Below, piece after piece: positions 16,695 to 24,570 of a stretch of DNA of 37,828 bases. Made by a program: the position numbers and the translations under genes. Origin of the DNA: an uncultured Eubacteriales bacterium (GTDB lineage Bacteria; Bacillota; Clostridia; Oscillospirales; CAG-272); the NCBI GenBank assembly GCA_934394585.1, contig CAKRQU010000019.1:1-37828 (forward strand). Reading direction: 5' to 3'. The notes below the pieces were generated by a model. It was not told the DNA's origin and ran no database searches. It was given only the letters and a program-made list of their open reading frames with translations. Position 1 is the stretch's first letter; each line of letters begins with the position of its first letter.

Positions 16695-18010
16695 ATGTTT
16701 AAAAAATTTCTTTCTATAATATTGGTGTTCCTGATGTGTTGTGCTGCATCAATTACTGTATTTGCTCACTCAGAACACTTGCATGCTGAAGAAAATTCTG
16801 CATCCGGCGTTAGCGAAGAATATGCAGCTACCGATGTAACCGGGGCTTCTTCGGGAATAGTTACAGCGGGCGACAGATTAGCCATAAACCCTGATTTTGT
16901 ATATGATACTATTACAGTTAAATCGGAATACTTGGAAAGGCTTCATGATGCACCGGATGAAATCTTATCTGCTTCTACCATGGAGTTGCTGAAATATTTC
17001 TTGGATACTCCATTTTTACAGCAGCAGTTTTTTGTCTATTCAACGCCTGTCAAACCGGAGATCGATTTTTCGCGCCATAAAGCTTTCCGTGAACTTATTT
17101 CCAGAGATGATTTTGTCGAAACACTGGAAAATTACGCTGGAAGCATACTGCATGGTTTAAAAAGCGATAAATTTGACATAGCCGGATTTGATGAAATTTT
17201 GGCTCAGCCTTCCGTGAAGTCGATTATATCAGATTCGACATATAGCGCGGATAGTTATCCGAATCTGCAAAGCATATATACTGCCTTTGAAGTTGTCCCG
17301 TCATCAGTCGGAGACTATGTAGATACAATCAACAATATACGATATTATTCTGCCGGAACAATAAGCACAGCAAATAACCTTAATGTTGAAGTATGTACTC
17401 CTGAGCGAAATTTGGAAGGGTCAGAGATCGCATATATTAATGGTTTATTTGAGCGTTTTAATAACATTCGGTTGCATGATCCGAACTCCAACTATAATTG
17501 CCACTCGTACGCTTGGTATCGATTTTCTGCTAATAATCCATACTGGATAATGGATATATCGCAATTTTTGCGCGATAGCGGTTGTACACGAATAGAACCG
17601 GCTTCTGCACAAGTAAAAGATATAATTGTATATGCGGATGCTTCTGGCATTCCGGTGTTGTGTATAGTGTTGATTCTTCCGGAGAGCTGACTATCCGCTC
17701 CAAATGGGGGCAAGCAGGCGTTTACCTACACTCAATCGGTAATGTTCCAGAAGGATATTATTCAAATTATAATACCGGAAAAATTTTATTCGCTATTTTT
17801 AGGTATCACGATTATGAGAACGATTATACCGGCAACCAATATCATTCTGGTGCTTATCATTATTTCGAGTACGCAGATGTATGTAAAGTCTGCTACAAAC
17901 AAGTAAACGCGACGTGGACAAAAATCGATTGCAGCGGTCCCCCGTGCCCAGTGTTCTATAGAATTTCAAAACAAAACACAAAATCTTATAGATTTGCTTT
18001 ATGTAAATAA
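16695..18010 (+). pseudogene. AT-rich secreted protein gene interrupted by a frameshift
   Basis: The first frame (16695-17690) encodes a signal peptide (about residues 1-24, LVFLMCCAASITVFA) and a secreted protein carrying NYNCHSYAWY near its C-terminus. The second frame continues with HSGVVYSVDSSGELTIRSKW and a Cys-rich tail to 18010. One missing base between 17647 and 17648, after codons for Ala-Ser-Gly, would join them into about 438 residues. A Cys-His pair followed by a later His and a SKWG strand suggests an amidase or cysteine-peptidase-like extracellular domain, but I do not recognise a named family. The tail has a CKVC...CSGPPC pattern that could bind metal. There is no slippery heptamer, so programmed frameshifting is unlikely; a true mutation or a sequencing error (GGG read as GG) are the options. 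Codon use is AT-rich, unlike its neighbours, suggesting acquisition. AAAGGAG precedes the ATG. Confidence 0.75.
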
Positions 18011-18070
18011 AAGTAATTTACACGGTTATTTGTGAGTACAAATCATATTAAATAAAAACATTTAAATAAA

Positions 18071-18105
18071 CAGAGCATCTGGATTGTACCAATGCTCTGC
18101 TTTTT
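18071..18105 (+). terminator. Terminator after the frameshifted gene
   Basis: CAGAGCAT (18071-18078) pairs with ATGCTCTG (18092-18099), followed by CTTTTTG. Confidence 0.8.
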
Positions 18106-18113
18106 GTCCAAAG

Positions 18114-18142
18114 AAAACCACCCGCTTAGCGGGTGGTTTTTG
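18114..18142. terminator. Bidirectional terminator hairpin
   Basis: ACCACCCGC (18117-18125) pairs with GCGGGTGGT (18129-18137) across a TTA loop. T runs follow on the plus strand and an interrupted T run on the minus strand, so it can stop transcription from both sides of this convergent junction. Confidence 0.8.
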
Positions 18143-18158
18143 TTTCCGCGGTCGCGGA

Positions 18159-18197
18159 CAAAAAAAACATCGGGCTGCAAGATCTTGCGCCCGATGC
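18159..18197 (-). terminator. htpG terminator
   Basis: On the minus strand CATCGGGC (18189-18196) pairs with GCCCGATG (18169-18176), with an inner self-complementary GCAAGATCTTGC, followed by a run of seven T residues. It lies just past the htpG stop. Confidence 0.85.
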
Positions 18198-18208
18198 TTT
18201 GGTTATTT

Positions 18209-20104
18209 TTATTTTATGAGAGAGCAAACCGCCTTGGCATATTCCACGTGGTCTTCTATCGGCAGGCCCTCGATAAGGAGCGCCTGATCATAGAGGATAC
18301 CGGCATAAAGCGAAAGCTTTTCATTGTCGCCCGCGGCGGCTTTCAATGCCTCAAATACAGGATGATTTTCATTTATTTCGAGGATTTTTTCACTCTTTAC
18401 GCTGTCGTTGCCGGGCATATTGCGGAGCACTTTTTCCATTTCCACGGAAAGCGCGCCGTCGGATGAAAGCGCTACGGGATGTTCACCGAGCAGCTTTGAA
18501 AGACAAACGGCTTTTACTTTGTCGCCGAGCGCGTTTTTCATTGCTTCCAGCAAATCCTTATTTTCCTCGGCGCTGGCTTTTGCGGCTTCTTTTTCTTCGT
18601 CGCTTTCCAGTCCGAGATCGCCTGTGCCTACGTTTTTGAATTCTTTTTCCTTATATTCATGGAGTATGCGCAGGCAGAATTCATCCACATCCTCCGTGCA
18701 GAGCAATACATCATATCCGTGCGCCAGCACCGCTTCCGTATTCGGGAGCTTTGCGGCACGATCCGTGGTTTCCGCGGCGGCAAAATAAATGCATTTCTGC
18801 GATTCGGGCATAGTGCCGACATATTCATCGAGCGTGATGAATTTCTTTTCCTTTGCCGAGAAGAATATGAGCAGATCGGAAAGCGTATCTTTATTTACGC
18901 CGTAATCGCTGTAAACGCCGAATTTTATCACTCTGCCGAAAGCTTTCCAGAAAGCTTCGTATTTTTCTCTGTTATTGTCGCGCAGATTTGCCAGCTCGTT
19001 TTTGATTTTCTTTTCTATATTTTTGCGTATCAGACGGAGCTGATGATTTTGCTGGAGCAATTCACGGCTGATATTCAGGCTCAGATCTGCGGAATCGACT
19101 ATACCGCGTACAAAATTGAAATAATCGGGGAGCAGATCTTCGCATTTTTCCATTATCATGACGCCAGAGGAATAAAGCGCCAGCCCTTTTTTAAATTCCT
19201 TTGTATAATAGTCGTAGGGCGCTTTTTCGGGTATGAACATCACGGCATTGTATGTTACGGCGCCTTCGCCGCCCGCCGTAAATGTGAGCGCGGGGTCGCT
19301 ATAATCATAAAATGTATTTTTGTAAAATTCATTGTATTCCTCATCCGTCACATCGCCTTTTTTGCGTTTCCAGATAGGAATCATGCTGTTCAATGTTTCC
19401 AGTTCTTTATGCTCTTCATATTCCGGCGTCCAGTCGTCGCCCGCATTTTCCGGTTTCGGGAGCGGATGGGAATGTGTCACGAGCATTTTTATCGGATAGC
19501 GGATATAGTCGCTGTATTTTTTCACCAGCGCTTTCAGCTGATATTCATTAAGATATCCGTCGTAATTTTCGTTTTCCGTATTTTCTTTTATATGAAGCGT
19601 GATATCCGTGCCGACTGTGGCTTTTTCCGCCTCTTCTATCGTATATCCCTCGGCACCGGAGGATTCCCATTTCCATGCCGTTTCTTCACCGTAAGCGCGT
19701 GAAATCACCGTCACTTTATCTGCCACCATGAAAGCGGAATAAAAACCGACGCCGAACTGACCTATGATATCGAGCGTATCGCTTTTATTTTCGGTTTTGA
19801 AATCAAGCGAGCCGCTTTTTGCTATAGTGCCGAGATTGTTTTCCAGCTCGTCGCGCGTCATGCCGATACCGTTATCGGAAACGGTGAGTGTGCGCGCCGT
19901 GCTGTCCGGCGTGAGAGTGATGGCAAAATCGCTTTCCGCCATGCCGACATTCTCATCGGTAAGCCCCTTGAAATGAAGCTTGTCTATCGCATCGGAAGCG
20001 TTGCTTATCAGTTCACGAAGAAAAATTTCTTTATTTGTGTAAATGGAATTGATCATCAGCTCGAGAAGCTTTTTGCTTTCGGCTCTGAATTCTTTTACTG
20101 CCAT
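18209..20104 (-). CDS. htpG: Chaperone protein HtpG (Hsp90)
   Basis: HtpG is the bacterial Hsp90, an ATP-dependent dimeric chaperone of the cytoplasm. The 631-residue product has the usual bacterial length. The N-terminal GHKL ATPase domain (1-220) shows ELISNASDAIDKL with the Asn that binds Mg-ATP, DNGIGMT, and GQFGVGFYSAFMVAD. The middle domain includes the conserved region around LNISRELLQQN, and a C-terminal dimerisation domain follows. Start ATG 20102-20104 has AAAGGAAG upstream. It has its own promoter (20146-20174) and terminator, so it is monocistronic. No CIRCE-like inverted repeat is seen near the promoter. Confidence 0.97.
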   Translation of the reverse strand: MAVKEFRAESKKLLELMINSIYTNKEIFLRELISNASDAIDKLHFKGLTDENVGMAESDFAITLTPDSTARTLTVSDNGIGMTRDELENNLGTIAKSGSLDFKTENKSDTLDIIGQFGVGFYSAFMVADKVTVISRAYGEETAWKWESSGAEGYTIEEAEKATVGTDITLHIKENTENENYDGYLNEYQLKALVKKYSDYIRYPIKMLVTHSHPLPKPENAGDDWTPEYEEHKELETLNSMIPIWKRKKGDVTDEEYNEFYKNTFYDYSDPALTFTAGGEGAVTYNAVMFIPEKAPYDYYTKEFKKGLALYSSGVMIMEKCEDLLPDYFNFVRGIVDSADLSLNISRELLQQNHQLRLIRKNIEKKIKNELANLRDNNREKYEAFWKAFGRVIKFGVYSDYGVNKDTLSDLLIFFSAKEKKFITLDEYVGTMPESQKCIYFAAAETTDRAAKLPNTEAVLAHGYDVLLCTEDVDEFCLRILHEYKEKEFKNVGTGDLGLESDEEKEAAKASAEENKDLLEAMKNALGDKVKAVCLSKLLGEHPVALSSDGALSVEMEKVLRNMPGNDSVKSEKILEINENHPVFEALKAAAGDNEKLSLYAGILYDQALLIEGLPIEDHVEYAKAVCSLIK

Positions 20105-20145
20105 ACTTTATTACTTCCTTTCAAAAAGAAATTCTTTACAGATAT

Positions 20146-20174
20146 ATTATAAATGCGAAATTATGCTTTTTCAA
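20146..20174 (-). promoter_or_regulatory. htpG promoter
   Basis: On the minus strand TTGAAA (20169-20174), a 17-base spacer and TATAAT (20146-20151), 41 bases before the htpG start. It is a vegetative-type promoter. Confidence 0.75.
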
Positions 20175-20229
20175 GCACATCGACCGATATTTTACAAATA
20201 ATGTGAAATTTGTTAATAATAGCGGCGCA

Positions 20230-20793
20230 TTATTTTTCTATTTCAAAAAAAGAATAATCGCGCTCGAAAAGCGCATCGGTGATATCTTTTGCGAGCACAT
20301 CTTCGGGCAATTTTTCTTTCATTTTGCCTGCGATAAATTTTCTGCTTTTGCCGACATAGCGCGGCAATTTGTGCTTTGCCATTATATCATGCATTTCCGT
20401 TTTCCAAAGAAAAGCGGCTTTGTTTTCGATTTTGCTTTTCGGATTGACCTGCGCCTCGCGCAATTCGTATATTTTCGGTTCCGTTTCCGTTTCATCCACG
20501 GCGAGAATGCCCCAATAGGGCGGAATATGCGCGGCTACGCCGTCTTTATGTGTTCTACCGACCACGGCATAATTCATATCGCAATATTTATCATAATTTT
20601 TTACCTGCGCGGCAAGGCGGGCATAGCTGTCAAAATCGCTTTTTATTTCCATGCCGAGGATTTTCCCGTCTATCACCGCTATTATATCCGCGCGGGAATT
20701 TTTTATGGTTTTTTCTTCGAAAACGCGCACTTTGCCGTATTTTTCATCGAGATAATCGAAAAGCAGTTCGCGTATCTGCGGGTCGTGCAGCAT
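20230..20793 (-). CDS. sce7726-like putative PD-(D/E)xK nuclease
   Basis: The 187-residue protein resembles the sce7726 family, whose members look like restriction-type nucleases of unknown biological target. The core has Asp36 in SRADIIAVIDGK and GMEIKSD with Glu49 and Lys51, matching a D-x(12)-E-x-K arrangement, then a helix with LAAQVKNYDKYCD as often seen after the catalytic strand. The C-terminal third (about 130-187) is basic and has no recognised motif. ATG 20793 has GGAGG seven bases upstream. No promoter is visible before it; its upstream side is directly bordered by repeat copy A, so it may be transcribed from within or through that element. Family assignment is from memory of the motif pattern. 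Confidence 0.65.
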   Translation of the reverse strand: MLHDPQIRELLFDYLDEKYGKVRVFEEKTIKNSRADIIAVIDGKILGMEIKSDFDSYARLAAQVKNYDKYCDMNYAVVGRTHKDGVAAHIPPYWGILAVDETETEPKIYELREAQVNPKSKIENKAAFLWKTEMHDIMAKHKLPRYVGKSRKFIAGKMKEKLPEDVLAKDITDALFERDYSFFEIEK

Positions 20794-21054
20794 ATTGGGT
20801 CCTCCAAGAGAAGTGATTTTCTTTCACCAAAGAAACAAGGTGTACTTTTTTGCAAAAAAGTACGAAAAAAAGTTACTCTTTGCCAAGAGGGGGGCGGGCG
20901 ACTGCGGTCGCCCGTGACGGGGGTCGCGCTTTTCACTGACGAAAATCGCGGGAAAAGTAACTTTTCTCCTCGCAGGAGAACGGGGTGTACTTTTCACTGA
21001 CGAAAAGTACCAAAAGTCAAAAAGAGGAAGGTATTCCTCTTTTCATCTCCTTCT

Positions 21055-21470
21055 GTCGCCTCGCGGCGACCAGTGTGAACATACTACCCCGACAGTCCGA
21101 CTGTAGACTAAACCGGAAGCTCGGTTCAAATCCACGCTTAACACGGACTTTAGTTTGCTCAAGTCAGAACTATAGTCGCCCCGACTCGATGTCCATCAAG
21201 CCATGCTCGCATAGTAGGAGTTTAGCCTACAGTGGAAAGCGTATCAAAAGCTATGGCGTGGCACCACCCACCCCGTCGAATCTGCTCGCTTTTTGCGGCA
21301 TACTTTGTTCGCACGCGCGGTATGGCTGATGATGTGCGGAGAGATAAACAAAAGTTTTTCGATTTGCTGTATATAGCACTTACTTGCCGCGCATTACTTC
21401 CCGCGGCTGACTCGACGGGGTGCGGGGTAGTTTGCAAAGGAGGGCGAGGAGCCTTCCTTTGATGACTTTT
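21055..21470 (+). repeat. 416-bp core of repeat copy A
   Basis: It starts with GTCGCC-TCGC-GGCGAC and ends at GATGACTTTT. It aligns without net insertion or deletion to 31713-32128 on the opposite strand (416 bp each; landmarks at offsets 98 and 226 coincide), and its first 107 bp align without gaps to 37722-37828. Conserved blocks alternate with diverged ones. CACCCCGTCGA near 21268 and TCGACGGGGTG near 21410 form an inverted pair. Confidence 0.85.
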
Positions 21471-21522
21471 CCCGCGCTTTTCGTCAGTGAAAAGCGCGAC
21501 CCCGTTTCTCCTGCGGGAGGAG

Positions 21523-21574
21523 AACAATCCCTCCGTCGCGGCAAGCCGCGCCACCTCCCTTTGCACAATGGAGG
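21523..21574 (+). repeat. AACAATCCCTC module with variable hairpin, copy 1
   Basis: Constant AACAATCCCTC is followed by a CGCGGC-AA-GCCGCG stem-loop and constant CTCCCTTTGCACAA. The copy at 32288-32338 has the same flanks but a different hairpin (CCCGAC-TTGC-GTCGGG). Confidence 0.8.
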
Positions 21575-21635
21575 CGAGCAACGCGCTCCGCGCATTGCTT
21601 AATTTCTTTGCGAAAGAAAAATACCCCTGCAAACA

Positions 21636-21667
21636 AAAATATAAAGGGCGAGCCGCCCTTCATATTT
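21636..21667 (-). terminator. Terminator of the wal-murA-sda operon
   Basis: On the minus strand AAGGGC-GGCTC-GCCCTT, extended by an A/T stem, is followed by a T-rich tail. It begins immediately after the sdaAA stop and marks the end of the long minus-strand operon. Confidence 0.8.
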
Positions 21668-22555
21668 TTATTTGCACCCGCCGCACATCGCGCAGGCGGG
21701 TTTGCGGTCGCGCACGCTTTTTGCCGCCGCCATGCCGCCCAGCGCCGTTTCGCGGAGCTGATAAGGTATGCTTTTGCCTACGTTTTTCATCGCTTCGATA
21801 ACCTCGTCAAAAGGAACGAGTGTTTTCCCGCCGGTGGCAAGCGCCGTTTCCGCGCATATCACCGCATTTGAAACGCCCATGGCGTTTCGCTTCTGGCAAG
21901 GTGCCTCTACCAATCCGCAAACGGGATCGCACACCAGCCCGAGAATATTTGCTATCGCATCGCCTGCGGCACACAGGCATTCCCGCGGAGAACCGCCGAG
22001 AAGCCCGCACAGTGCGGATGCCGCCATAGCCGAGGCTGTTCCCACCTCTGCCTGACAACCGCCCTCCGCTCCCGAAATGCTCGCATTCCGCGCCGTAATA
22101 TAGCCTATGGCGCCCGCATTGAAAAGCGCCGAAACAAGCTCTTCATCGGTAAATCCGTATAATTCTCCCGCCGCGATGAGTACGCCCGGGAGCACACCGG
22201 AAGCGCCCGCCGTAGGTGCGGCGACTATGCGTCCCATAGATGCGTTTACCTCCAGCACACCCATGGCATAAGCGGAAGCAAGGGACGAAAGCCCCGCCAT
22301 CGCGCCCTTTTCCTTTATGCGGGAGAGAAGCGCCGCGCTTTCCCCTCCGATAAAACCACCGAGCATTTCTCTTTTACCGGTGCCCGCTTCCGCCACGCAT
22401 TCGCGCATTACCAGAAGCGCATGACTCATCTGCGCCGTTATATCCTCGCGCGTCCTGCCCGAAACGGAAATTTCTCTTCTTATCATGGCTTCGGATATGT
22501 CGATATTTTCCCTATCGCATATCTCCAGCAGATTTGCGGCATCCTTAAAATTCAT
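21668..22555 (-). CDS. sdaAA: L-serine dehydratase, iron-sulfur-dependent, alpha subunit
   Basis: The alpha subunit carries the [4Fe-4S] catalytic site that deaminates L-serine to pyruvate and ammonia in the cytoplasm. The 295-residue product has the cluster region with Cys in SGAEGGCQAEVG and two more in CDPVCGLVEAPCQKRNA, plus the GASGVLPG motif. A further Cys cluster, CAMCGGC, closes the protein. The start ATG overlaps the sdaAB stop as ATGA (22552-22555), with GGGGGTGA as ribosome binding site, so the subunits are co-translated. It is the last gene of the operon beginning near 31271; the link to cell-wall genes is unusual and may reflect serine or pyruvate supply, but that is speculation. 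Confidence 0.95.
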   Translation of the reverse strand: MNFKDAANLLEICDRENIDISEAMIRREISVSGRTREDITAQMSHALLVMRECVAEAGTGKREMLGGFIGGESAALLSRIKEKGAMAGLSSLASAYAMGVLEVNASMGRIVAAPTAGASGVLPGVLIAAGELYGFTDEELVSALFNAGAIGYITARNASISGAEGGCQAEVGTASAMAASALCGLLGGSPRECLCAAGDAIANILGLVCDPVCGLVEAPCQKRNAMGVSNAVICAETALATGGKTLVPFDEVIEAMKNVGKSIPYQLRETALGGMAAAKSVRDRKPACAMCGGCK

Positions 22556-23235
22556 TTTCTCACCCCCGTAGCCAGATATTTTACGGAACGGATATTTTTC
22601 TTTTCCCGAAGCCTGCTTATCACGCCTTCATCGGCTTCGCCGTCTATTTCTATCACGGAATAGGCATTTGTGCCTTTTTCATCGCGATAAACTCTCATAT
22701 ATGCTATATTTATGGCTTTTTCTTCCAGTACGGAGCATATATCCGCGAGCACGCCCGGTTTATCATTCTGCGTGATGAAAATGGCATTGTATTCGCCGGT
22801 AAATTCTATTTTCACGGAATTTATCATCACTATTTTGATATTTCCGCCTCCTACGGAACAGCCTCGTACACTCGTTTTTTCGCCGCTTGCCGTCGTCATT
22901 TCTATATCCACCGTATTCGGATGAAGCTCGGGCATATTTTCTTCGCAGGGGTCTATAGTCACTTTCAGTCCCGCTTTTTTTGCCAGCGCAAAGGAATCTC
23001 TTATGCGGTAATCATCCGTTTCAAGCCCGAGCATCCCCGCGACGAGTGCGCGGTCTGTGCCATGCCCGCGGTATGTTTTGGCAAAAGAACCGTAAAGGCG
23101 GAATTTCACTTCCGTGATATCGCCGCCCGCTATTTTGCGTGCCGTCTGCGCTATGCGGAGCGCACCCGCCGTATGCGAACTGGAGGGACCTATCATTATC
23201 GGTCCGATAATGTCGAAAACGCTTATTTCCTTCAT
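22552..23235 (-). CDS. sdaAB: L-serine dehydratase, iron-sulfur-dependent, beta subunit
   Basis: The beta subunit of the two-chain serine dehydratase, 227 residues. The N-terminal part shows IGPIMIGPSSSHTAGALRIA (about residues 10-29), the substrate-binding signature shared with single-chain SdaA enzymes. The C-terminal third is an ACT domain (about 150-225) opening with FITQNDKPGVLADICSVLEE, a fold that often binds amino acids and may regulate by serine. AAGGA precedes the ATG. It lies 27 bases after murA and overlaps sdaAA by four bases. Confidence 0.95.
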   Translation of the reverse strand: MKEISVFDIIGPIMIGPSSSHTAGALRIAQTARKIAGGDITEVKFRLYGSFAKTYRGHGTDRALVAGMLGLETDDYRIRDSFALAKKAGLKVTIDPCEENMPELHPNTVDIEMTTASGEKTSVRGCSVGGGNIKIVMINSVKIEFTGEYNAIFITQNDKPGVLADICSVLEEKAINIAYMRVYRDEKGTNAYSVIEIDGEADEGVISRLREKKNIRSVKYLATGVRK

Positions 23236-23262
23236 TTTTTCATTCCTTATTTTTTTGTGAAT

Positions 23263-24543
23263 TTATATCGATTTAAAAGGGTCGGGGATTACTACTTTAT
23301 GTATATTTGCGCCCACGGCTTTGAATTTTTCCGTTATATTGTCGTAGCCGCGCTCTATATGATAAATATCGTCTATTTCCGTTCTTCCCCGCGCCGCCAG
23401 ACCCGCTATCACCATAGCCACGCCCGCGCGCAGATCTACCGCACGCACTGTGGAAGCCGTGAGAAAATCCACTCCGCGCACTGTGGCGATGCTTTTTTCC
23501 ACGGTGATATCGGCGCCCATACGCTTCAGCTCCTCCACATAACGGAAACGGTTTTCATATATCGTTTCATGCAGTCGGCTCGTGCCGTTTGCCAGGCATA
23601 AAAGCACAGCCGCCTGCGGATTCATATCCGTGGGAAAACCGGGATACGGGATGGTTTTTATCGTCACGGGGGAAAGCTCGCCTTTGTGCGAAACAAGCAC
23701 GGCGTCGTCAAATTCCTCTACACTGACGCCCATTTCGACCAGTTTTGCGGAAATGGCATCGAGATGCTTGGGGATGACATTGTTTATATAAAGTCTGCCG
23801 CGGGTAGCCGCCGCCGCTATCATAAATGTGCCCGCTTCTATCATATCGGGGATGATGGCGTAGGTGCAACCCGAAAGCTCATCCGTGCCCTTTATTTTTA
23901 TCGTATCAGTACCCGCGCCCGTTATATTCGCGCCGCAGTAATTGAGAAAGTTTGCCACGTCCACCACATGCGGCTCACGCGCGGCGTTTTCTATCACGGT
24001 AGTGCCTTTTGCCCGCACGGCGGCGAGCATGGTATTTATCGTGCCGCCCACGGTCACGCAGTCAAAATATATTCCCGCGCCGGAAATGCCGTTTTTCGTG
24101 CGCGCCTCTATAAATCCGCCGTCCACTATCACATCCGCGCCGAGCGCTTCAAAAGCTTTGATATGCTGATCTATCGGGCGCGCGCCGAGATCGCATCCGC
24201 CGGGCAGACCCACCATCACATTTCCGAATCTGCCGAGCATCGCGCCGATGAGATAATACGAACCGCGCATTTTCTTTACCAGATCGCACGGTACTGACGA
24301 GGGCGAAACCCTGCGCGCGTCTATTTCCACGCTGTTTTCCGTGAGATAACGGACCGTCACGCCGATGGACAAAAGGATTTCCAGCGATGTTTCCACATCG
24401 CTTATCCTCGGCAGATTTTCTATGATACATACATCGCCTACGGCGACGCAGGCAAATATTATCGGCACGGCGGCGTTTTTCATGCCGCTCACTTCTATTC
24501 TCCCATGCAGAGCGTTTCCGCCGTCGATTACTATTTTCTCCAT
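23263..24543 (-). CDS. murA: UDP-N-acetylglucosamine 1-carboxyvinyltransferase MurA
   Basis: MurA transfers enolpyruvate from PEP to UDP-GlcNAc, the first committed step of peptidoglycan synthesis. The 426-residue product has Lys22 and Asn23 in SGMKNAAVP and the active-site Cys117 in GGCDLGARPIDQHI, so it should be inhibited by fosfomycin. The C-terminal half repeats the inside-out alpha/beta fold with GFPTDMNPQ. Start ATG 24541-24543 follows AAAGG. It sits directly downstream of walI (27 bases), which places a key wall-synthesis enzyme under the same transcript as the WalRK wall-stress regulators. Confidence 0.97.
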   Translation of the reverse strand: MEKIVIDGGNALHGRIEVSGMKNAAVPIIFACVAVGDVCIIENLPRISDVETSLEILLSIGVTVRYLTENSVEIDARRVSPSSVPCDLVKKMRGSYYLIGAMLGRFGNVMVGLPGGCDLGARPIDQHIKAFEALGADVIVDGGFIEARTKNGISGAGIYFDCVTVGGTINTMLAAVRAKGTTVIENAAREPHVVDVANFLNYCGANITGAGTDTIKIKGTDELSGCTYAIIPDMIEAGTFMIAAAATRGRLYINNVIPKHLDAISAKLVEMGVSVEEFDDAVLVSHKGELSPVTIKTIPYPGFPTDMNPQAAVLLCLANGTSRLHETIYENRFRYVEELKRMGADITVEKSIATVRGVDFLTASTVRAVDLRAGVAMVIAGLAARGRTEIDDIYHIERGYDNITEKFKAVGANIHKVVIPDPFKSI

Positions 24544-24570
24544 TGCAAATTACCTTTCAAAGAAAATTTT

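Larger units (their letters stand above)
20818..21619 (+). repeat. Complex stem-loop repeat, copy A (about 800 bp)
   Basis: The element is bracketed at both ends by TTTCTTT/AAAGAAA hairpins (20818-20835 and 21603-21619). Inside, in order, are: a 22-base perfect palindrome at 20842-20863; CTCTT-TGCC-AAGAG at 20876-20889; GGGCGAC-TGCG-GTCGCCC at 20896-20913; TTCTCCT-CGC-AGGAGAA at 20964-20980; GTACTTTTC-ACTGAC-GAAAAGTAC at 20987-21010; AAGAGGAA-GGTA-TTCCTCTT at 21022-21041; the 416-bp core 21055-21470; a GCGCTTTTC/GAAAAGCGC hairpin near 21474-21497; and an AATCCCTC module at 21523-21574. Nearly every module is a hairpin. Related copies lie at about 31390-32345 and 37547-37828. Confidence 0.85.
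20794..21667. other. 874-bp gene-free stretch occupied by repeat copy A
   Basis: The stretch consists of repeat copy A (20818-21619) and the sdaAA terminator. Open frames inside it run through palindromic modules and differ from those in copy B except for one 60-codon block, so I call no gene. Confidence 0.7.

Noticed and set aside
17640..17655. Programmed -1 frameshift in the secreted protein gene
   Set aside because: No slippery X-XXY-YYZ heptamer or downstream pseudoknot is visible at the junction; a lost base explains the data better.
21110..21150. tRNA or tRNA-like gene, suggested by GGTTCAAATCC in the repeat core
   Set aside because: There is no anticodon arm, D arm or acceptor stem of proper geometry around it, and the motif is not kept in copies B and C.
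20818..21619. Insertion sequence or classical MITE for the repeat copies
   Set aside because: There is no transposase frame, and no clear target-site duplication flanks the copies. The end hairpins of copy A are internally palindromic, not terminal inverted repeats of each other alone, and copies B and C do not share both ends.
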